From contig VGMW01000001.1 in NCBI GenBank assembly GCA_016866235.1, forward strand, positions 248,001 to 312,000: a DNA stretch of 64,000 bases, given 5' to 3'. The stretch comes from Bacteroidota bacterium (GTDB lineage: Bacteria > Bacteroidota > Bacteroidia > Cytophagales > Cyclobacteriaceae). Position 1 is the stretch's first letter, and each line of letters opens with the position of its first letter. A program made the position numbers and the translations under genes. Under the pieces are notes generated by a model that worked only from the letters and a program-made list of their open reading frames with translations, was not told where the DNA came from and searched no databases. Of the stretch, positions 44,849 to 55,354 are shown one piece after another.

Positions 44849-45813
44849 AATTTTCAGTTGTCATAGCGGTTTATAACCGTCCGGATGAAGTTCATGATTT
44901 GTTAACAAGTCTGGTTAATCAGGATTATAAAGACTTTGAAGTGATTGTGGTGGAAGATGGTTCGGTGATACCATGTAAGGCGGTGGTTGAGGCGTTCACT
45001 TCAAAATTGAGTGTCACTTACCTGCAAAAATCCAACTCTGGTCCTGGTCCTTCAAGGAATCTTGGAATGAAGATGGCCAAGGGAGAATACCTTGTGCTTT
45101 TTGATTCAGATTGTATCATTCCGCCGCAGTATTTTTCAGAGGTATTGTCGTTCATGGAATCCAATCAGGTTGATGTTTGGGGTGGTCCGGATGCCGGACA
45201 TGAAAGTTTCTCAACAATGCAACGTGCGATGGCGTTCACCATGTCTTCTATTTTGACGACTGGTGGAATTCGTGGTGGCAGGAAAACCATGAAAAATTTT
45301 CAGCCAAGAAGCTTCAACATGGGCGTCCGAAAAGCTGCTTTTGAGCAAACTGGTGGATTTCAACTTGAACGTTACGCGGAGGATATCGAATGGAGCATCC
45401 GATTGCGTAAATTAAATTTTAAGGTTGTACTTATTCAAGGTGCGTTTGTTTGGCATAAGCGGCGGACTGACCTAATTCAATTTTTTCATCAGGTCTATAA
45501 TTTCGGAAAGGGAAGGGTAGAGGTCTCTGAACATCATCCGGAAGCTTTAAAAATCACCCATTGGTTCCCGTCTTTTTTTACCCTTGGACTGGTATTGTTT
45601 CCTCTTTTATTCTTTTTTGATTCCGGGTGGTTTGAGTTTTCGCTAAAGTTTTTTCTGGGCTATCTTATTTTGATTGCACTGAGTGCGACCATTACAACCG
45701 GTTCTATGGTGGTCGGTATTCTTTCGATACCAAGTGCTGTGGTTCAGCTTACGGGCTATGGATTGGGATTCCTCAGTCAATGGCTTCGAAAAGGCCTTAA
45801 CCGAAAGACTTAA
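44845..45813 (+). CDS. Glycosyltransferase family 2, membrane-associated
   Basis: The 322-residue protein starts in an ATGA overlap with uvrB. GT2 motifs are [53 protein letters not shown] (DXD site) and [14 protein letters not shown]. Two hydrophobic segments near the C-terminus ([12 protein letters not shown] and [19 protein letters not shown]) suggest membrane insertion. It is a lone transferase outside the polysaccharide locus. It is translationally coupled to a DNA-repair gene for no evident functional reason. The substrate is unknown. Confidence 0.87.
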   Translation: MKFSVVIAVYNRPDEVHDLLTSLVNQDYKDFEVIVVEDGSVIPCKAVVEAFTSKLSVTYLQKSNSGPGPSRNLGMKMAKGEYLVLFDSDCIIPPQYFSEVLSFMESNQVDVWGGPDAGHESFSTMQRAMAFTMSSILTTGGIRGGRKTMKNFQPRSFNMGVRKAAFEQTGGFQLERYAEDIEWSIRLRKLNFKVVLIQGAFVWHKRRTDLIQFFHQVYNFGKGRVEVSEHHPEALKITHWFPSFFTLGLVLFPLLFFFDSGWFEFSLKFFLGYLILIALSATITTGSMVVGILSIPSAVVQLTGYGLGFLSQWLRKGLNRKT

Positions 45814-46457
45814 TTTTTATATGGTTTTTGAAGCGCTGCAGTGGAATATTTACTGCAGATCGGGCACTGCTTCCAGTCGTGTTTCTTTGCTGGACAAAAG
45901 GCTCTGCCGAAATAGATGATTTGAAGGTGCAGGTTTTTCCAGGACGATTCAGGAAAAAGTTTTTTTAAATCCTTTTCGGTTTGCTCAACATTTTTTCCTG
46001 AGGACAAGCCCCAGCGCCTGGCCAGTCGGTGGATGTGGGTATCAACAGGGAATGCAGGAACATCGAACCACTGCGTCATTACCACTGAAGCGGTTTTGTG
46101 ACCTACTGCGGGTAGTGACTCAAGGGCCTCCATGGAATTCGGTACTTGTCCGCCATATTTTTCGATTAAGATTTTGGATAACCCATAAATACCTTTTGAT
46201 TTCATGGGTGACAATCCGCATGGTTTTATGATTTCCCGTATTTCCTCCTGAGTAAGCTTTGCCATATCGTAGGGATTGTCTGCTTTACTGAACAGCAGTG
46301 GGGTAATTTTGTTCACCCGCTCATCGGTACACTGAGCAGAAAGTAAAACCGAAATTAAAAGCGTATAAGCATCTTTATGATGTAAGGGCGGTTCAACGGT
46401 TGGATATAGTTTATCAAGAATTCTATGGATTGAACGTGCCTTTTCTTTTTTGGTCAT
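45810..46457 (-). CDS. nth: Endonuclease III (DNA glycosylase/AP lyase)
   Basis: The ATG at 46457 gives 215 residues starting MTKKEKARSIHRILDKLYP; the longer frame is not needed. It has LLISVLLSAQCTDERVN, the helix-hairpin-helix LESLPAVGHKTASVVM with catalytic Lys, and the catalytic Asp in VDTHIHRLARRWGL. At the C-terminus three Cys are clear (FCPAKKHDWKQCPIC) but the fourth ligand of the usual 4Fe-4S loop (C-x6-C-x2-C-x5-C) is not seen; the first spacing is nine residues. It removes oxidised pyrimidines in base excision repair. Its stop shares a TTAA with the convergent glycosyltransferase stop. Confidence 0.93.
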   Translation of the reverse strand: MTKKEKARSIHRILDKLYPTVEPPLHHKDAYTLLISVLLSAQCTDERVNKITPLLFSKADNPYDMAKLTQEEIREIIKPCGLSPMKSKGIYGLSKILIEKYGGQVPNSMEALESLPAVGHKTASVVMTQWFDVPAFPVDTHIHRLARRWGLSSGKNVEQTEKDLKKLFPESSWKNLHLQIIYFGRAFCPAKKHDWKQCPICSKYSTAALQKPYKN

Positions 46458-46597
46458 GACTTTTTGGTGGGTGGTTCGAATCGAATCGGAGAAGCTAAAA
46501 TATCCCCTAACGACCGTAGTTCCCAATGTAAAATTGTTGTTGTTATTATTTGTGTCGGAGGTTAATATTGCTCCTCCAAAAACCGTAAACCAAAGGA

Positions 46598-47782
46598 ATG
46601 AAAACCATCGATCAGATCAGTTTCAAGGGAAAGCGAGCCCTCATCAGAGTTGATTTTAACGTACCGTTGGATAAATCTTTCCATGTTACGGACGACAATA
46701 GAATTCGTGCCACCATCCCAACCATTAAAAAAATTCTGTCTGATGGCGGTAGTTGTGTTTTGATGTCGCATCTGGGAAGACCTAAGGAGGGCCCGGAGGA
46801 TAAGTATTCTTTGCGCCATACCATTTCGGTAACGGAGGCGCTTCTGGGTTCAAAGGTTCTTTTTGGTGGAGATTGTATCGGGGAGGAGGCCTACCGATTG
46901 TCTAGTGCCCTTAAACCGGGAGAAGTTTTGTTGCTTGAGAATTTGAGGTTTTACAAGCAAGAAGAAAAGGGGGACGAGGACTTTGCTAAAAAATTAGCCA
47001 GGCATGGCGACATCTATGTGAACGATGCTTTCGGTACAGCACACAGGGCCCATGCATCAACCACCATTGTGGCAAAATTCTTTGAAGTGAAATGTGCTGG
47101 CTATGTTCTCGCTGCCGAGGTGGGCAATGCAGACAAGGTGATGAAGAGTGCGGAAAAGCCTTTTACAGCGATAATGGGTGGTGCTAAAATTTCTGATAAG
47201 ATCCTGATTATCGAGCAGCTGCTGAATCGTGTGGATCATCTGATTATTGGTGGTGGCATGGCCTACACCTTTTTCAAAGCCATGGGGGGAACCATCGGAA
47301 ACTCTTTGGTAGAGGCTGATAAACTTGAGCTGGCATCATCATTGATTCAAAAGGCAAAAGATCTTGGTGTCCAATTGCACTTACCGGTGGATTCAGTGGT
47401 CGCAGATAAATTCGATGTTGCGGCCAATACCTCCATCTCCGATAACATGCACATTCAGGATGGATGGATGGGGCTAGACATTGGCCCGAAGGCTGCAACA
47501 ACCTTTGCTTCGGTTATTGAAAATTCCAAAACAATACTTTGGAATGGACCAATGGGAGTTTTTGAGATGGAACCCTTTTCTGCGGGAACTAAAAAAACTG
47601 CTGAAGCCGTAGCACGTGCCACCAAGAATGGGGCTTTTTCTCTAATAGGCGGAGGTGATTCAGCTGCTGCAGTGGCTAAGTTTGGCTTGGCCGATCAGGT
47701 CAGTTATGTTTCAACTGGGGGTGGAGCCCTGCTTGAATACTTTGAGGGTAAGGAATTACCAGGCGTGAAGGCTCTGGATTAA
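46598..47782 (+). CDS. pgk: Phosphoglycerate kinase
   Basis: The 394-residue protein has all family landmarks: [95 protein letters not shown] and the nucleotide-binding [10 protein letters not shown]. It makes ATP and 3-phosphoglycerate from 1,3-bisphosphoglycerate in glycolysis, in the cytoplasm. It is transcribed away from nth across 140 bases. Its TAA overlaps the convergent recQ stop by the shared TTAA. The gene is ordinary. Confidence 0.98.
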   Translation: MKTIDQISFKGKRALIRVDFNVPLDKSFHVTDDNRIRATIPTIKKILSDGGSCVLMSHLGRPKEGPEDKYSLRHTISVTEALLGSKVLFGGDCIGEEAYRLSSALKPGEVLLLENLRFYKQEEKGDEDFAKKLARHGDIYVNDAFGTAHRAHASTTIVAKFFEVKCAGYVLAAEVGNADKVMKSAEKPFTAIMGGAKISDKILIIEQLLNRVDHLIIGGGMAYTFFKAMGGTIGNSLVEADKLELASSLIQKAKDLGVQLHLPVDSVVADKFDVAANTSISDNMHIQDGWMGLDIGPKAATTFASVIENSKTILWNGPMGVFEMEPFSAGTKKTAEAVARATKNGAFSLIGGGDSAAAVAKFGLADQVSYVSTGGGALLEYFEGKELPGVKALD

Positions 47783-49701
47783 CGTGATCTGGCTGGATTC
47801 AGATTGACGCGCCATTCGCTATCATAGACCAGTACCCCGTTTTCGACCAGCTCTCTTATCGTTTCAATCAATAAGGACGGATTGTTTGGGGATATTTTTT
47901 CTTCCAAAGCATTTAATGTCATTGGTCCTGTCGAGGTTAAGGAAATAATTTGATTGTTGTACTCAGCTTTAAGCGAAGCAATATTCTCACTTGTGGAGGC
48001 AATGCATAGATCGCACTGGCCACATTTTTTCCTGACCTTTTCATTAAAATATTCCAGGATAAATGCCTGCCTGCAGCTGATGGTATCGGTGGTGTAGGTT
48101 CGCATGGCATTCATTTTTTCCCATGCGTTTTGTTTCCGCGACTGAAGTCTCTGGACATCCAGCGGAAGTCTGCTGGCATCAAACCTTTCTTTCAGGTAGG
48201 TTATTCTTGGGAGGTCAGATGAGGGGTAATACCGCAGAATCTTTAGTTCGGAAAGCTGCTTTAAAAGTGAAATGATTTCTGATTTAGAGGTACCGGCCGC
48301 AATGGCCAGCGCACCTTCGGAAATCACCACCCAATCTTCAAACAACACAGCCCCATACATTCGAAGCAGTGGTTGTAAGACCACCTCGAATTTTTCATGG
48401 GTCAACTGAAAGTCATACAGTCGATTTCGGTCTGCACCAATCTGCAAGCGGGAAGGTCTTAAAATCTTTTCTTCAAATACAATCAGCCCCGATTCCTCCA
48501 GTCTTTTCAGGGCAGGGAAAGCATCAGCAACTTTAAAATTGAATCGTGCAGCAAATTCAACGATGTCGAATGGAAAACTTATGCCTGAACCTGCGCCCTC
48601 AGCCAACTGGAAGTAATTGGCCAGTGCCTGGTAAACCTGCTTGAGATAGGTTGTGGTTGGATAAGCCTGTTCAATGCGTTTTTCCAGATTGATTAAATCT
48701 CCCTGTTGAACCAGCAACAGCGCATACGACTTATTTCCGTCACGGCCCGCACGACCAGCTTCCTGATAGTACGATTCAAGGGTTTCAGGTAAATCGGTGT
48801 GCACCACCAACCTTACATCTGATTTATCGATTCCCATCCCAAAGGCATTCGTGGCCACCATAACGGCTGCGCCACCATCAGTCCACATTTTTTGTCGCTT
48901 TTTTCGTTCCTCCTGATCAAGTCCTGCATGGTACCAGACGCTCGAAATTCCATTCTCCTCTATTAGCGCTGAAAGCGTTTCAGCAGCCCGTCTTGATCGC
49001 ACGTAAACGACGGCCGATCCCTTAATTTTTTTAAGAGCAGCCAGGAGTTTTTCCTCCTTGTTTTCTGCACGACGAACCGAGAAAGAAATGTTCTCACGTA
49101 GAAAACTTTTTTTAAAAATCGCAGTCTTGTTCATCCGTAACCTCAATACAATATCCTCACAGACTTTTTCAGTTGCTGTTGCCGTTAGGGCAATCATGGG
49201 TGTCTGGGGATGCCATTGCCTGATCTCACCGATCTCCAGGTAGGAGGGCCTGAAGTCATATCCCCATTCAGAGATGCAGTGGGCCTCATCTACCGCTATC
49301 ATCGATAATTTGAGCTTACGGATGCGTTCTTGAAATAATTCAGACTTGAGCCTTTCAGGGGAACAATACAATAATTTCACCTCGCCGTAAATACAGTTGT
49401 CGAGCGCTACATCAATCTGATGGTAAGACATTCCTGAATGGATCATTATGGAGGAAATCCCTTTTTTACTCAGCTGTTGAATTTGGTCCTCCATCAGTGC
49501 GATAAGTGGGGATATCACCAGGCAGGTGCCGGGGAGCAAAACGGCGGGCACCTGAAAGCAAACGGACTTACCTCCACCGGTGGGTAAAAGAGCAAGGCAA
49601 TCCTGTCCACTTAAAACCGCTTCAATGATTTCCTTTTGGGGGGTACGAAAGGATTCGTGTCCCCAATACTGCTTAAGTACTGCTTCTGGTGTGGGCTTCA
49701 A
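47779..49701 (-). CDS. recQ: ATP-dependent DNA helicase, RecQ family
   Basis: The 640-residue protein likely starts at TTG (49699-49701), with no ATG near. It has motif 0 FRTPQKEII, Walker [15 protein letters not shown], motif [21 protein letters not shown], motif [10 protein letters not shown], and the [10 protein letters not shown] arginine-finger motif. The RecQ zinc site is present (Cys in SCRQAF and KKCGQCDLC), then a winged-helix-like C-terminus; no HRDC domain is evident. It unwinds DNA 3' to 5' in repair. It is downstream of comEC by 34 bases on the same strand. Confidence 0.92.
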   Translation of the reverse strand: MKPTPEAVLKQYWGHESFRTPQKEIIEAVLSGQDCLALLPTGGGKSVCFQVPAVLLPGTCLVISPLIALMEDQIQQLSKKGISSIMIHSGMSYHQIDVALDNCIYGEVKLLYCSPERLKSELFQERIRKLKLSMIAVDEAHCISEWGYDFRPSYLEIGEIRQWHPQTPMIALTATATEKVCEDIVLRLRMNKTAIFKKSFLRENISFSVRRAENKEEKLLAALKKIKGSAVVYVRSRRAAETLSALIEENGISSVWYHAGLDQEERKKRQKMWTDGGAAVMVATNAFGMGIDKSDVRLVVHTDLPETLESYYQEAGRAGRDGNKSYALLLVQQGDLINLEKRIEQAYPTTTYLKQVYQALANYFQLAEGAGSGISFPFDIVEFAARFNFKVADAFPALKRLEESGLIVFEEKILRPSRLQIGADRNRLYDFQLTHEKFEVVLQPLLRMYGAVLFEDWVVISEGALAIAAGTSKSEIISLLKQLSELKILRYYPSSDLPRITYLKERFDASRLPLDVQRLQSRKQNAWEKMNAMRTYTTDTISCRQAFILEYFNEKVRKKCGQCDLCIASTSENIASLKAEYNNQIISLTSTGPMTLNALEEKISPNNPSLLIETIRELVENGVLVYDSEWRVNLNPARSR

Positions 49702-49735
49702 AGTGGTATTCAGGGCTAAATTAATTACTTATTGA

Positions 49736-51736
49736 CTACCACTTTTTACACCAGGCGCCGGATTCATGGACACTGTAGGGCTCGATGCCCAATTTCTTTA
49801 ATTTTTCTTTAAGCTTCTGAAGTGATTTACCCCGTAAACTGGAATCTAGAATGAAGGTATCGATTTGATGGGTGCTACTTTTTTTGAATTCGATGTTTGC
49901 CGCATGCTTGCCCAAAATCAAAACATCGGCATGTTGATTGGTGAGGTTGAAATTTCCATGATTCAGATAGAAGATTTTTTGATCTCCAAATTTGAAAATC
50001 ATGGCTCTGCTGGAATCACCATTTAATACTTTTAGGGTTTCCTTTTGCTTTTTTTTGATTCGTTGGAAATATTGGTGCAGTTGACCAGAATCGGTGTAAA
50101 TACCAGTAGAATGAAATCCATTTTGGAACACTGCTGCTGATTTACCAGGGATTCTGAAAACGCATAGGTTTTGCTTTTGTGCTTGAACTATATGGTTGTT
50201 GAAGGAAACAGCTGAGCCCGCCACCGCAAAAATTAGGCTTCCATAAATCCACCTGATTTGATGTCTGGTGACCCCCAACGTTAAACAGACAATCAGAAGA
50301 AAAAGAAATATTCCCTCCATCGTACTCAGTTCGGCTGGCAGGACGCTACCTGGCAAATCACTGAAAAATTCGGAAATACCGATCATCATTTGGATTAGCC
50401 ACGAAAGTCCAAGGGCAAGAGCCTGGCCAACCAACGGGATCGGATCGAGTGCCATAAGAATAATTCCAATGATTAGTCCCAACGAGGAGAGGGGTATAAT
50501 GATCAGGTTGGCAGGTATAAAATACAATGGGAATTCGCCGAAAAGCACCAGGCTTAAGGGGAGGGTGAGCAATTGGGCTGACAGCGTCATGGCGATGGTG
50601 CTCCACAGGTAGTATCCAACTTTTGTTAATGGTTCAAATGCCATAACCAGTCGGGGGTAAACCCAAACAATTCCAGTAACGGCTAAAAAAGAAAGTTGAA
50701 ATCCTGGCCGCTCGATCATCCAAGGATCAAAAATTAAAAGGATAAAGGCCGAGGAAGCCAGCGTGTTAAAAACATTTGTTCTCAGGCCTAGGGGTTTGGC
50801 GATGGTTAGAAAAGAATACATGGTGACTGCCCGCAAAACCGAAGGGGATAACCCGGTTAAAACAGCATAAAGCCATAAAACGACCAAACTGGTTCCGGTA
50901 ATTATCCACTTTCCTTTTTTTAGGTACGATACCGGGCGCAGCAGTAGTAAAAGGATTCCACAGATGATGCTAACATGCAATCCTGAAACTGCTAAAACAT
51001 GCAGTGTTCCGGTGGCGGCAAAATCATCAGTTAGCTCAGGTGTCATTTCCGTGGTATTACCAAGGACCATGGCAAGAACAATGGATCTTTCTTTCACATT
51101 TTTAAAATGCTCCAGGATAATTTTTTTACAATAACCATCTATCCATTCAATTATGGTTTTTTGTGCTATTGGTTTTGCATCTAGGGAAATGAACTTGCCT
51201 GTCTGAAGATTATGGGTGAAAAAAACATTCTGTTTTTCTAGCCATTTTTTATAATTGAAATCAGAGGGATTCCATGGAGGTCGAATGGTGTCCAGGGGAC
51301 CAAGGATTAATACCTTTTGTTTTTTAAAGAAGGAGTTTTCGGGGGAGCCGTAGACCAGGCATTTACCTGTCACAGTTTTCCACTCGATGTTGTTTCGGAT
51401 GGACAGGATCTGCACCATCGTGCGTGAAAATGTTGGATTGATTCGGGTGTCTTCGGCGACTTCCGCCAGCATCGCTGTAGCATTCTGGATTTCTTGATGC
51501 GCGATATGGTCCTCTCTAAGCCTTTCATCCCGAAGTTCTGGCAGCAATACGCCAATGGTCCATAAAAAAAGAAGTGCTGTTAATCCACTTAGTAATTTGG
51601 ATCTATTGGATACGCCAAATAGATACAGGAGAAAGAAAAAAACCAGCAATACCATTCCGGCTTCGGCGGGACTTTCAAAGGAGCAAAAAGAGGCGGTCAG
51701 GATGCCGGCTAATAGCCAAAGCAAAACCCTGATCAT
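49736..51736 (-). CDS. comEC: ComEC/Rec2-family competence DNA channel protein
   Basis: ATG at 51736 (666 residues) is chosen over TTG at 51763. The N-terminus has two membrane helices; a DUF4131/OB-like region follows, with VTGKCLVYGSPENS and DTIRPPWNPSDFNYKKWLEKQNVFF. The multi-helix competence domain has LAVSGLHVSIICGIL and LTGLSPSVLRAVTMYSFL, the strongest ComEC signature. The C-terminal domain is short and lacks the HxHxDH metallo-beta-lactamase motif of full-length ComEC. It would carry single-stranded DNA across the inner membrane during natural transformation. Confidence 0.92.
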   Translation of the reverse strand: MIRVLLWLLAGILTASFCSFESPAEAGMVLLVFFFLLYLFGVSNRSKLLSGLTALLFLWTIGVLLPELRDERLREDHIAHQEIQNATAMLAEVAEDTRINPTFSRTMVQILSIRNNIEWKTVTGKCLVYGSPENSFFKKQKVLILGPLDTIRPPWNPSDFNYKKWLEKQNVFFTHNLQTGKFISLDAKPIAQKTIIEWIDGYCKKIILEHFKNVKERSIVLAMVLGNTTEMTPELTDDFAATGTLHVLAVSGLHVSIICGILLLLLRPVSYLKKGKWIITGTSLVVLWLYAVLTGLSPSVLRAVTMYSFLTIAKPLGLRTNVFNTLASSAFILLIFDPWMIERPGFQLSFLAVTGIVWVYPRLVMAFEPLTKVGYYLWSTIAMTLSAQLLTLPLSLVLFGEFPLYFIPANLIIIPLSSLGLIIGIILMALDPIPLVGQALALGLSWLIQMMIGISEFFSDLPGSVLPAELSTMEGIFLFLLIVCLTLGVTRHQIRWIYGSLIFAVAGSAVSFNNHIVQAQKQNLCVFRIPGKSAAVFQNGFHSTGIYTDSGQLHQYFQRIKKKQKETLKVLNGDSSRAMIFKFGDQKIFYLNHGNFNLTNQHADVLILGKHAANIEFKKSSTHQIDTFILDSSLRGKSLQKLKEKLKKLGIEPYSVHESGAWCKKW

Positions 51737-51763
51737 GGCAACCGGTGTCCAACGAAATCTCAA

Positions 51764-51854
51764 AGCTGAAAAGTCCGAAAGCTAGCGCGCAATCGGAATT
51801 ATCAGGATTGTAAAGTAATGCTTAGCAGGATTTTTTAGGAATGAGGCGGATGGA
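51764..51854. other. Short gap between HD gene and comEC
   Basis: These bases contain only ordinary AT-balanced sequence. No ORF, RNA or inverted repeat was recognised. Confidence 0.3.
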
Positions 51855-52394
51855 TCAAATGCCCAACTCAGCTTTATTGGTTTTGAGCACTTCAATGATG
51901 AATGTGATGTGATCGGAAAGCTCGACCCCCAACATTTCGGTGCCTTTATAAACTTCGTCTCGTTCAACCTTGGCGGCAAAACCTTTATCCTTCAGTTTTT
52001 TGATCACCGATTTGTTTTCAAGCGTAGAAATTCCTTCTGGTCGTACCTGGGCGCAGGCAACAATAAAACCGGTTAATTCATCACACGCCAGAAGCGCTTT
52101 GTCCATAAGGTTCAGATACGGAACATTCCATTTCGTGTAGTGCGCAGAGATGGCGTGGGCAATGGTTTCTTCGCCCATTTCCTTGAGTTTATTAACAATA
52201 ATGCCTGGATGTTGGTCGGGAAAGCGTTCATAATCGGCATCATGAAGCAATCCTGCAATGGCCCAGGCATCCTTATCCTCACCTAATTTTTCTGCGTAGG
52301 CCTCCATCACAAGCTCCAGTGTACGCATGTGGCGCAACAGGGCAGGTGAGTCGGTCATGGATTTCAGCAATATTCTTGCCTCCTCTCTGGTCAT
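51855..52394 (-). CDS. HD-domain phosphohydrolase family protein
   Basis: The 179-residue protein has the HD metal-binding pattern: His in RHMRTLELVMEAYAEKLG, then the HD pair in AGLLHDADYERFPDQHP, a downstream His in HAISAHYT and Asp in ALLACDELTGF. It resembles the small predicted hydrolases that act on nucleotides or phosphate esters. The substrate is unknown. It follows the TPR gene by only 6 bases on the same strand and may be co-transcribed with it. Confidence 0.85.
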   Translation of the reverse strand: MTREEARILLKSMTDSPALLRHMRTLELVMEAYAEKLGEDKDAWAIAGLLHDADYERFPDQHPGIIVNKLKEMGEETIAHAISAHYTKWNVPYLNLMDKALLACDELTGFIVACAQVRPEGISTLENKSVIKKLKDKGFAAKVERDEVYKGTEMLGVELSDHITFIIEVLKTNKAELGI

Positions 52395-52400
52395 GGAAAA

Positions 52401-53540
52401 TTATTTTTTAGAGGCCTTTCTCTTTTGTAAAATGTAATTAACCAGCAGAACGGCAGTGAGAATGGAAATTACCATCAGAGTAATGGCAAGACGGGTACGT
52501 TGCAATTCGATGGCCTGAATGGCTTCATCTTTTTTAAGCCGCTCAATTTCTTTTTCTTTTTCATGGATGTCAATCAACATTTCCATCTGTGCTATTTTCT
52601 TTCCGCTTTCCTCACTAAAAATTCTTTCTCTGGATTGCTCGAACTTCAGCATGTTTTCATAAGCCTCCTTCATTCGATTTTGTCTGGCGAAATTCACAGC
52701 TAGTGTTTTGTAAATCTCCGGTTCATACACGTAGGCCTGTAGCTGCTCGCTTAGATCCAGTGCTTCGACCAATGCCTTTTCCGACGCTTTTAGATTTCCT
52801 GAACTCAGCCACGCGCTTCCCAATCCGATGCGGATGCTTAGGAGGCTTTCACCTTTCTGCATTCCGGTGGCCAGGGTTGCTGCCTGATTTAAAATTTCCA
52901 CAGCCTTAGCATGGTCTCCTTTTCTCAGATACATGGTTCCGATATTGATCAAGGGATCCGGGGACGATAATCCTGAACGCTCTCCAAGGGCTACGGCCTC
53001 CTCAAAATATTTAAGTCCCTCCTGGTGTTTGGTCACTTCATCGGTCACATTTCCCAGGTTGTTTAACGCCCCAATGAGTTTGGCTGTATCACCCAGCTCC
53101 CTGAATAATTTGGCAGCATCTTCAAAGTATCCCTTCGCCTTGGCCGCATCTTTTTTCAGCGAATAAACTGTTCCAATATTATTATGGGTTGCCGCTAAGC
53201 CGGGTTTTTCATTTGATTTTTTGAATAAACCCTCCGCTGTAATGTAAAACTCAAGCGCTTTGTCCAATGCACCGTGGTTTCTATACACAACGCCAAGGTT
53301 GTTGTAGGCTGAGGCCATACCATGGGTATCACCAATTTCGGTTGCCAGTGCCAATGCTTCCCTGGTATATCCTGAGGCACGTACAGGATCCTGATCGATC
53401 CATGCACCAAAAAGTAGATTCAGGGTTTTAACTTTTTCTGCTCCTTCTACGCTAGAAAGTTTCTTTTCCAGTTCAGCGGCGGTTTGGCCAAAAGATGGCA
53501 TAACCAACCATAGCATTATACTGAAGGCGAAATATCTCAT
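52401..53540 (-). CDS. Exported TPR protein with C-terminal membrane helix
   Basis: The 379-residue protein has a signal peptide (YFAFSIMLWLVMPSFGQ). About eight TPR-like repeats follow (for example GMASAYNNLGVVYRNHGALDKALEFY and LIGALNNLGNVTDEVTKHQEGLKYFEEAV). A coiled coil (IHEKEKEIERLKKDEAIQAIEL) leads to a single membrane helix (LAITLMVISILTAVLLVNYIL) and a short basic tail. This layout equals the sensor half of bacteroidetal TPR histidine kinases or LuxR regulators, but no kinase or DNA-binding domain is attached. It may be a stand-alone periplasmic adaptor. Confidence 0.85.
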   Translation of the reverse strand: MRYFAFSIMLWLVMPSFGQTAAELEKKLSSVEGAEKVKTLNLLFGAWIDQDPVRASGYTREALALATEIGDTHGMASAYNNLGVVYRNHGALDKALEFYITAEGLFKKSNEKPGLAATHNNIGTVYSLKKDAAKAKGYFEDAAKLFRELGDTAKLIGALNNLGNVTDEVTKHQEGLKYFEEAVALGERSGLSSPDPLINIGTMYLRKGDHAKAVEILNQAATLATGMQKGESLLSIRIGLGSAWLSSGNLKASEKALVEALDLSEQLQAYVYEPEIYKTLAVNFARQNRMKEAYENMLKFEQSRERIFSEESGKKIAQMEMLIDIHEKEKEIERLKKDEAIQAIELQRTRLAITLMVISILTAVLLVNYILQKRKASKK

Positions 53541-53634
53541 GATCAGTGGGTTTGAGAACGCTAAAATTACTGAAATAACTGACTTTTATAAAGCACCTTT
53601 GCAGGGTTCATTTCTTTTAAAAGGCTTTTATACC

Positions 53635-54150
53635 ATGAGTGACTTTTTTAGTATTCGTTCCTTCTTCCGTTTGACTCTTTTTTATTTCACCACGATTATG
53701 GCCATGGTGGCAAGTGCTCAACACGCTGACACTGACGTGATGGCACCGATCCATAAAATGTTCGAGGCCATGGCCAAGGCCGATACAGCGCTTCTTCAAA
53801 GTACCTTTCATTCCGACGTCACCTTCGCAACAGTGGTTGTTTTGCCAGATGGAAACTTAAAACTCACCCGCGAAAATGGACCCCAAAATTTTAAAATGGC
53901 CATTGCCAAATTGAAACCAGGGTTCCTTCAGGAACCGATTTTTGACTACAAGGTATTTTTTGCAGATGGTTTTGCTCAGGTTTGGGCCCCATACGCTCTT
54001 TTTGCCGGCGGTCAATTCAGGCATTGTGGGGTTGATGCCTTTCAATTGGTGCTGACTCCTGATGGTTGGAAAATAATTCACCTTGCTGATACACGGAAAA
54101 AGGAAAACTGTCAGGTGCCCGATCATATCATGAAGGCTTATAGCCGTTGA
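53635..54150 (+). CDS. Exported NTF2/SnoaL-like protein
   Basis: ATG 53635 gives 171 residues with a signal peptide (FRLTLFYFTTIMAMVASAQ). The mature part, IHKMFEAMAKADTALLQSTFHSDVTFATV, then FQLVLTPDGWKIIHLADTRKKENC, fits DUF4440/SnoaL_3-type NTF2 folds. Such proteins bind small ligands or act as enzymes with unknown substrates. A longer frame upstream has no support. It is divergent from the TPR gene over 94 bases. Confidence 0.8.
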   Translation: MSDFFSIRSFFRLTLFYFTTIMAMVASAQHADTDVMAPIHKMFEAMAKADTALLQSTFHSDVTFATVVVLPDGNLKLTRENGPQNFKMAIAKLKPGFLQEPIFDYKVFFADGFAQVWAPYALFAGGQFRHCGVDAFQLVLTPDGWKIIHLADTRKKENCQVPDHIMKAYSR

Positions 54151-54209
54151 GGCTACAATGTTTTCGCTTTACATCTAAATCAATTTCCTTTGTCAACAAA
54201 TCCAGATTT

Positions 54210-55352
54210 ATGAAACTCGGTACCAAAGCAGTTCACTCCGGAATTGAGCCAGATCCTACCACGGGCGCTATCATGACCCCGATTTTTCAAACTTCAACCT
54301 ATGTTCAGGAATCCCCTGCGCGCCATAAAGGCTTTGCCTACGCACGCGGCGCGAATCCAACCAGATCTGTATTGCAGCGAAGCATTGCAGCTATGGAAAA
54401 TGGTAAACATGCCATTTGTTTTGGTTCTGGTATGGGTGCTACCGATGCTGTGATCAGAATGTTGAAACCCGGAGATGAGGTCATTACTGGCAACGATTTA
54501 TACGGCGGCACGTATCGACTGTTCACCAAAATCTATGAGAAATACGGAATTCGTTTCCACTTCACGGATCTAACCGACATCAGCAAAGCCGAGCCGCTGA
54601 TCAACAAAAATACCCGGTTGTTTTGGTTGGAGACGCCCTCCAATCCGCTGATGCGCATCACCGATATCGCAGACCATGTTCAGCTTGCAAAAAAGCACGG
54701 CATAATGGTGGCGGTTGACAATACCTTTGCCTCGCCCTGTCTTCAAAATCCATTGGATTTGGGTGCAGACATTGTTATGCACTCAGTGACCAAATACCTT
54801 GGTGGCCACAGTGATGTGATTATGGGTGCGCTTATTGTTAATGATGACAAGCTTCAGCAGGATCTTCAGTTTATTCTTAATTCCTGCGGAGCGATCCCTG
54901 GCCCGCAAGACTGCTTCCTGGTTTTAAGGGGAATCAAAACCATTCATTTACGCGTCGAGCGGCATTGTAAAAATGGCCGGTTGGTAGCAGAGTATCTGCG
55001 TCAGCATCCATCGGTAGGAAAGGTTTTTTGGCCCGGATTTACAGACCATCCAAACCATTTGGTGGCTGCCAAACAAATGAAGGATTTTGGCGGTATGCTT
55101 TCCTTTGTGCTTAAGGATGATAATACGGAAAAAGCCATTCGGGTAATGGAGAAGTTTAAACTCTTCTCATTGGCTGAATCACTCGGAGGCGTGGAATCCT
55201 TGGTTAATCACCCGGCGTCAATGACCCACGCCAGCATTCCAAAGGAGGAACGATTGAAATCTGGTTTAAGTGATTCCTTAATCAGACTTAGCGTGGGTAT
55301 CGAAGACCATGAAGACCTGATTGAGGACCTTCGTCAGGCGCTGGAGAATTGA
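54210..55352 (+). CDS. Cystathionine gamma-synthase/lyase-family PLP enzyme
   Basis: ATG 54210 gives 380 residues beginning [24 protein letters not shown], the usual family start; the upstream TTG extension was rejected. Motifs are [37 protein letters not shown] and the PLP-binding Lys in [12 protein letters not shown]; the C-terminus has [17 protein letters not shown] and [15 protein letters not shown]. It belongs to the cystathionine gamma-synthase or gamma-lyase group in methionine or cysteine metabolism; the two cannot be separated by eye. Its gene overlaps nothing and is convergent with the next one after 2 bases. Confidence 0.93.
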   Translation: MKLGTKAVHSGIEPDPTTGAIMTPIFQTSTYVQESPARHKGFAYARGANPTRSVLQRSIAAMENGKHAICFGSGMGATDAVIRMLKPGDEVITGNDLYGGTYRLFTKIYEKYGIRFHFTDLTDISKAEPLINKNTRLFWLETPSNPLMRITDIADHVQLAKKHGIMVAVDNTFASPCLQNPLDLGADIVMHSVTKYLGGHSDVIMGALIVNDDKLQQDLQFILNSCGAIPGPQDCFLVLRGIKTIHLRVERHCKNGRLVAEYLRQHPSVGKVFWPGFTDHPNHLVAAKQMKDFGGMLSFVLKDDNTEKAIRVMEKFKLFSLAESLGGVESLVNHPASMTHASIPKEERLKSGLSDSLIRLSVGIEDHEDLIEDLRQALEN

Positions 55353-55354
55353 TT

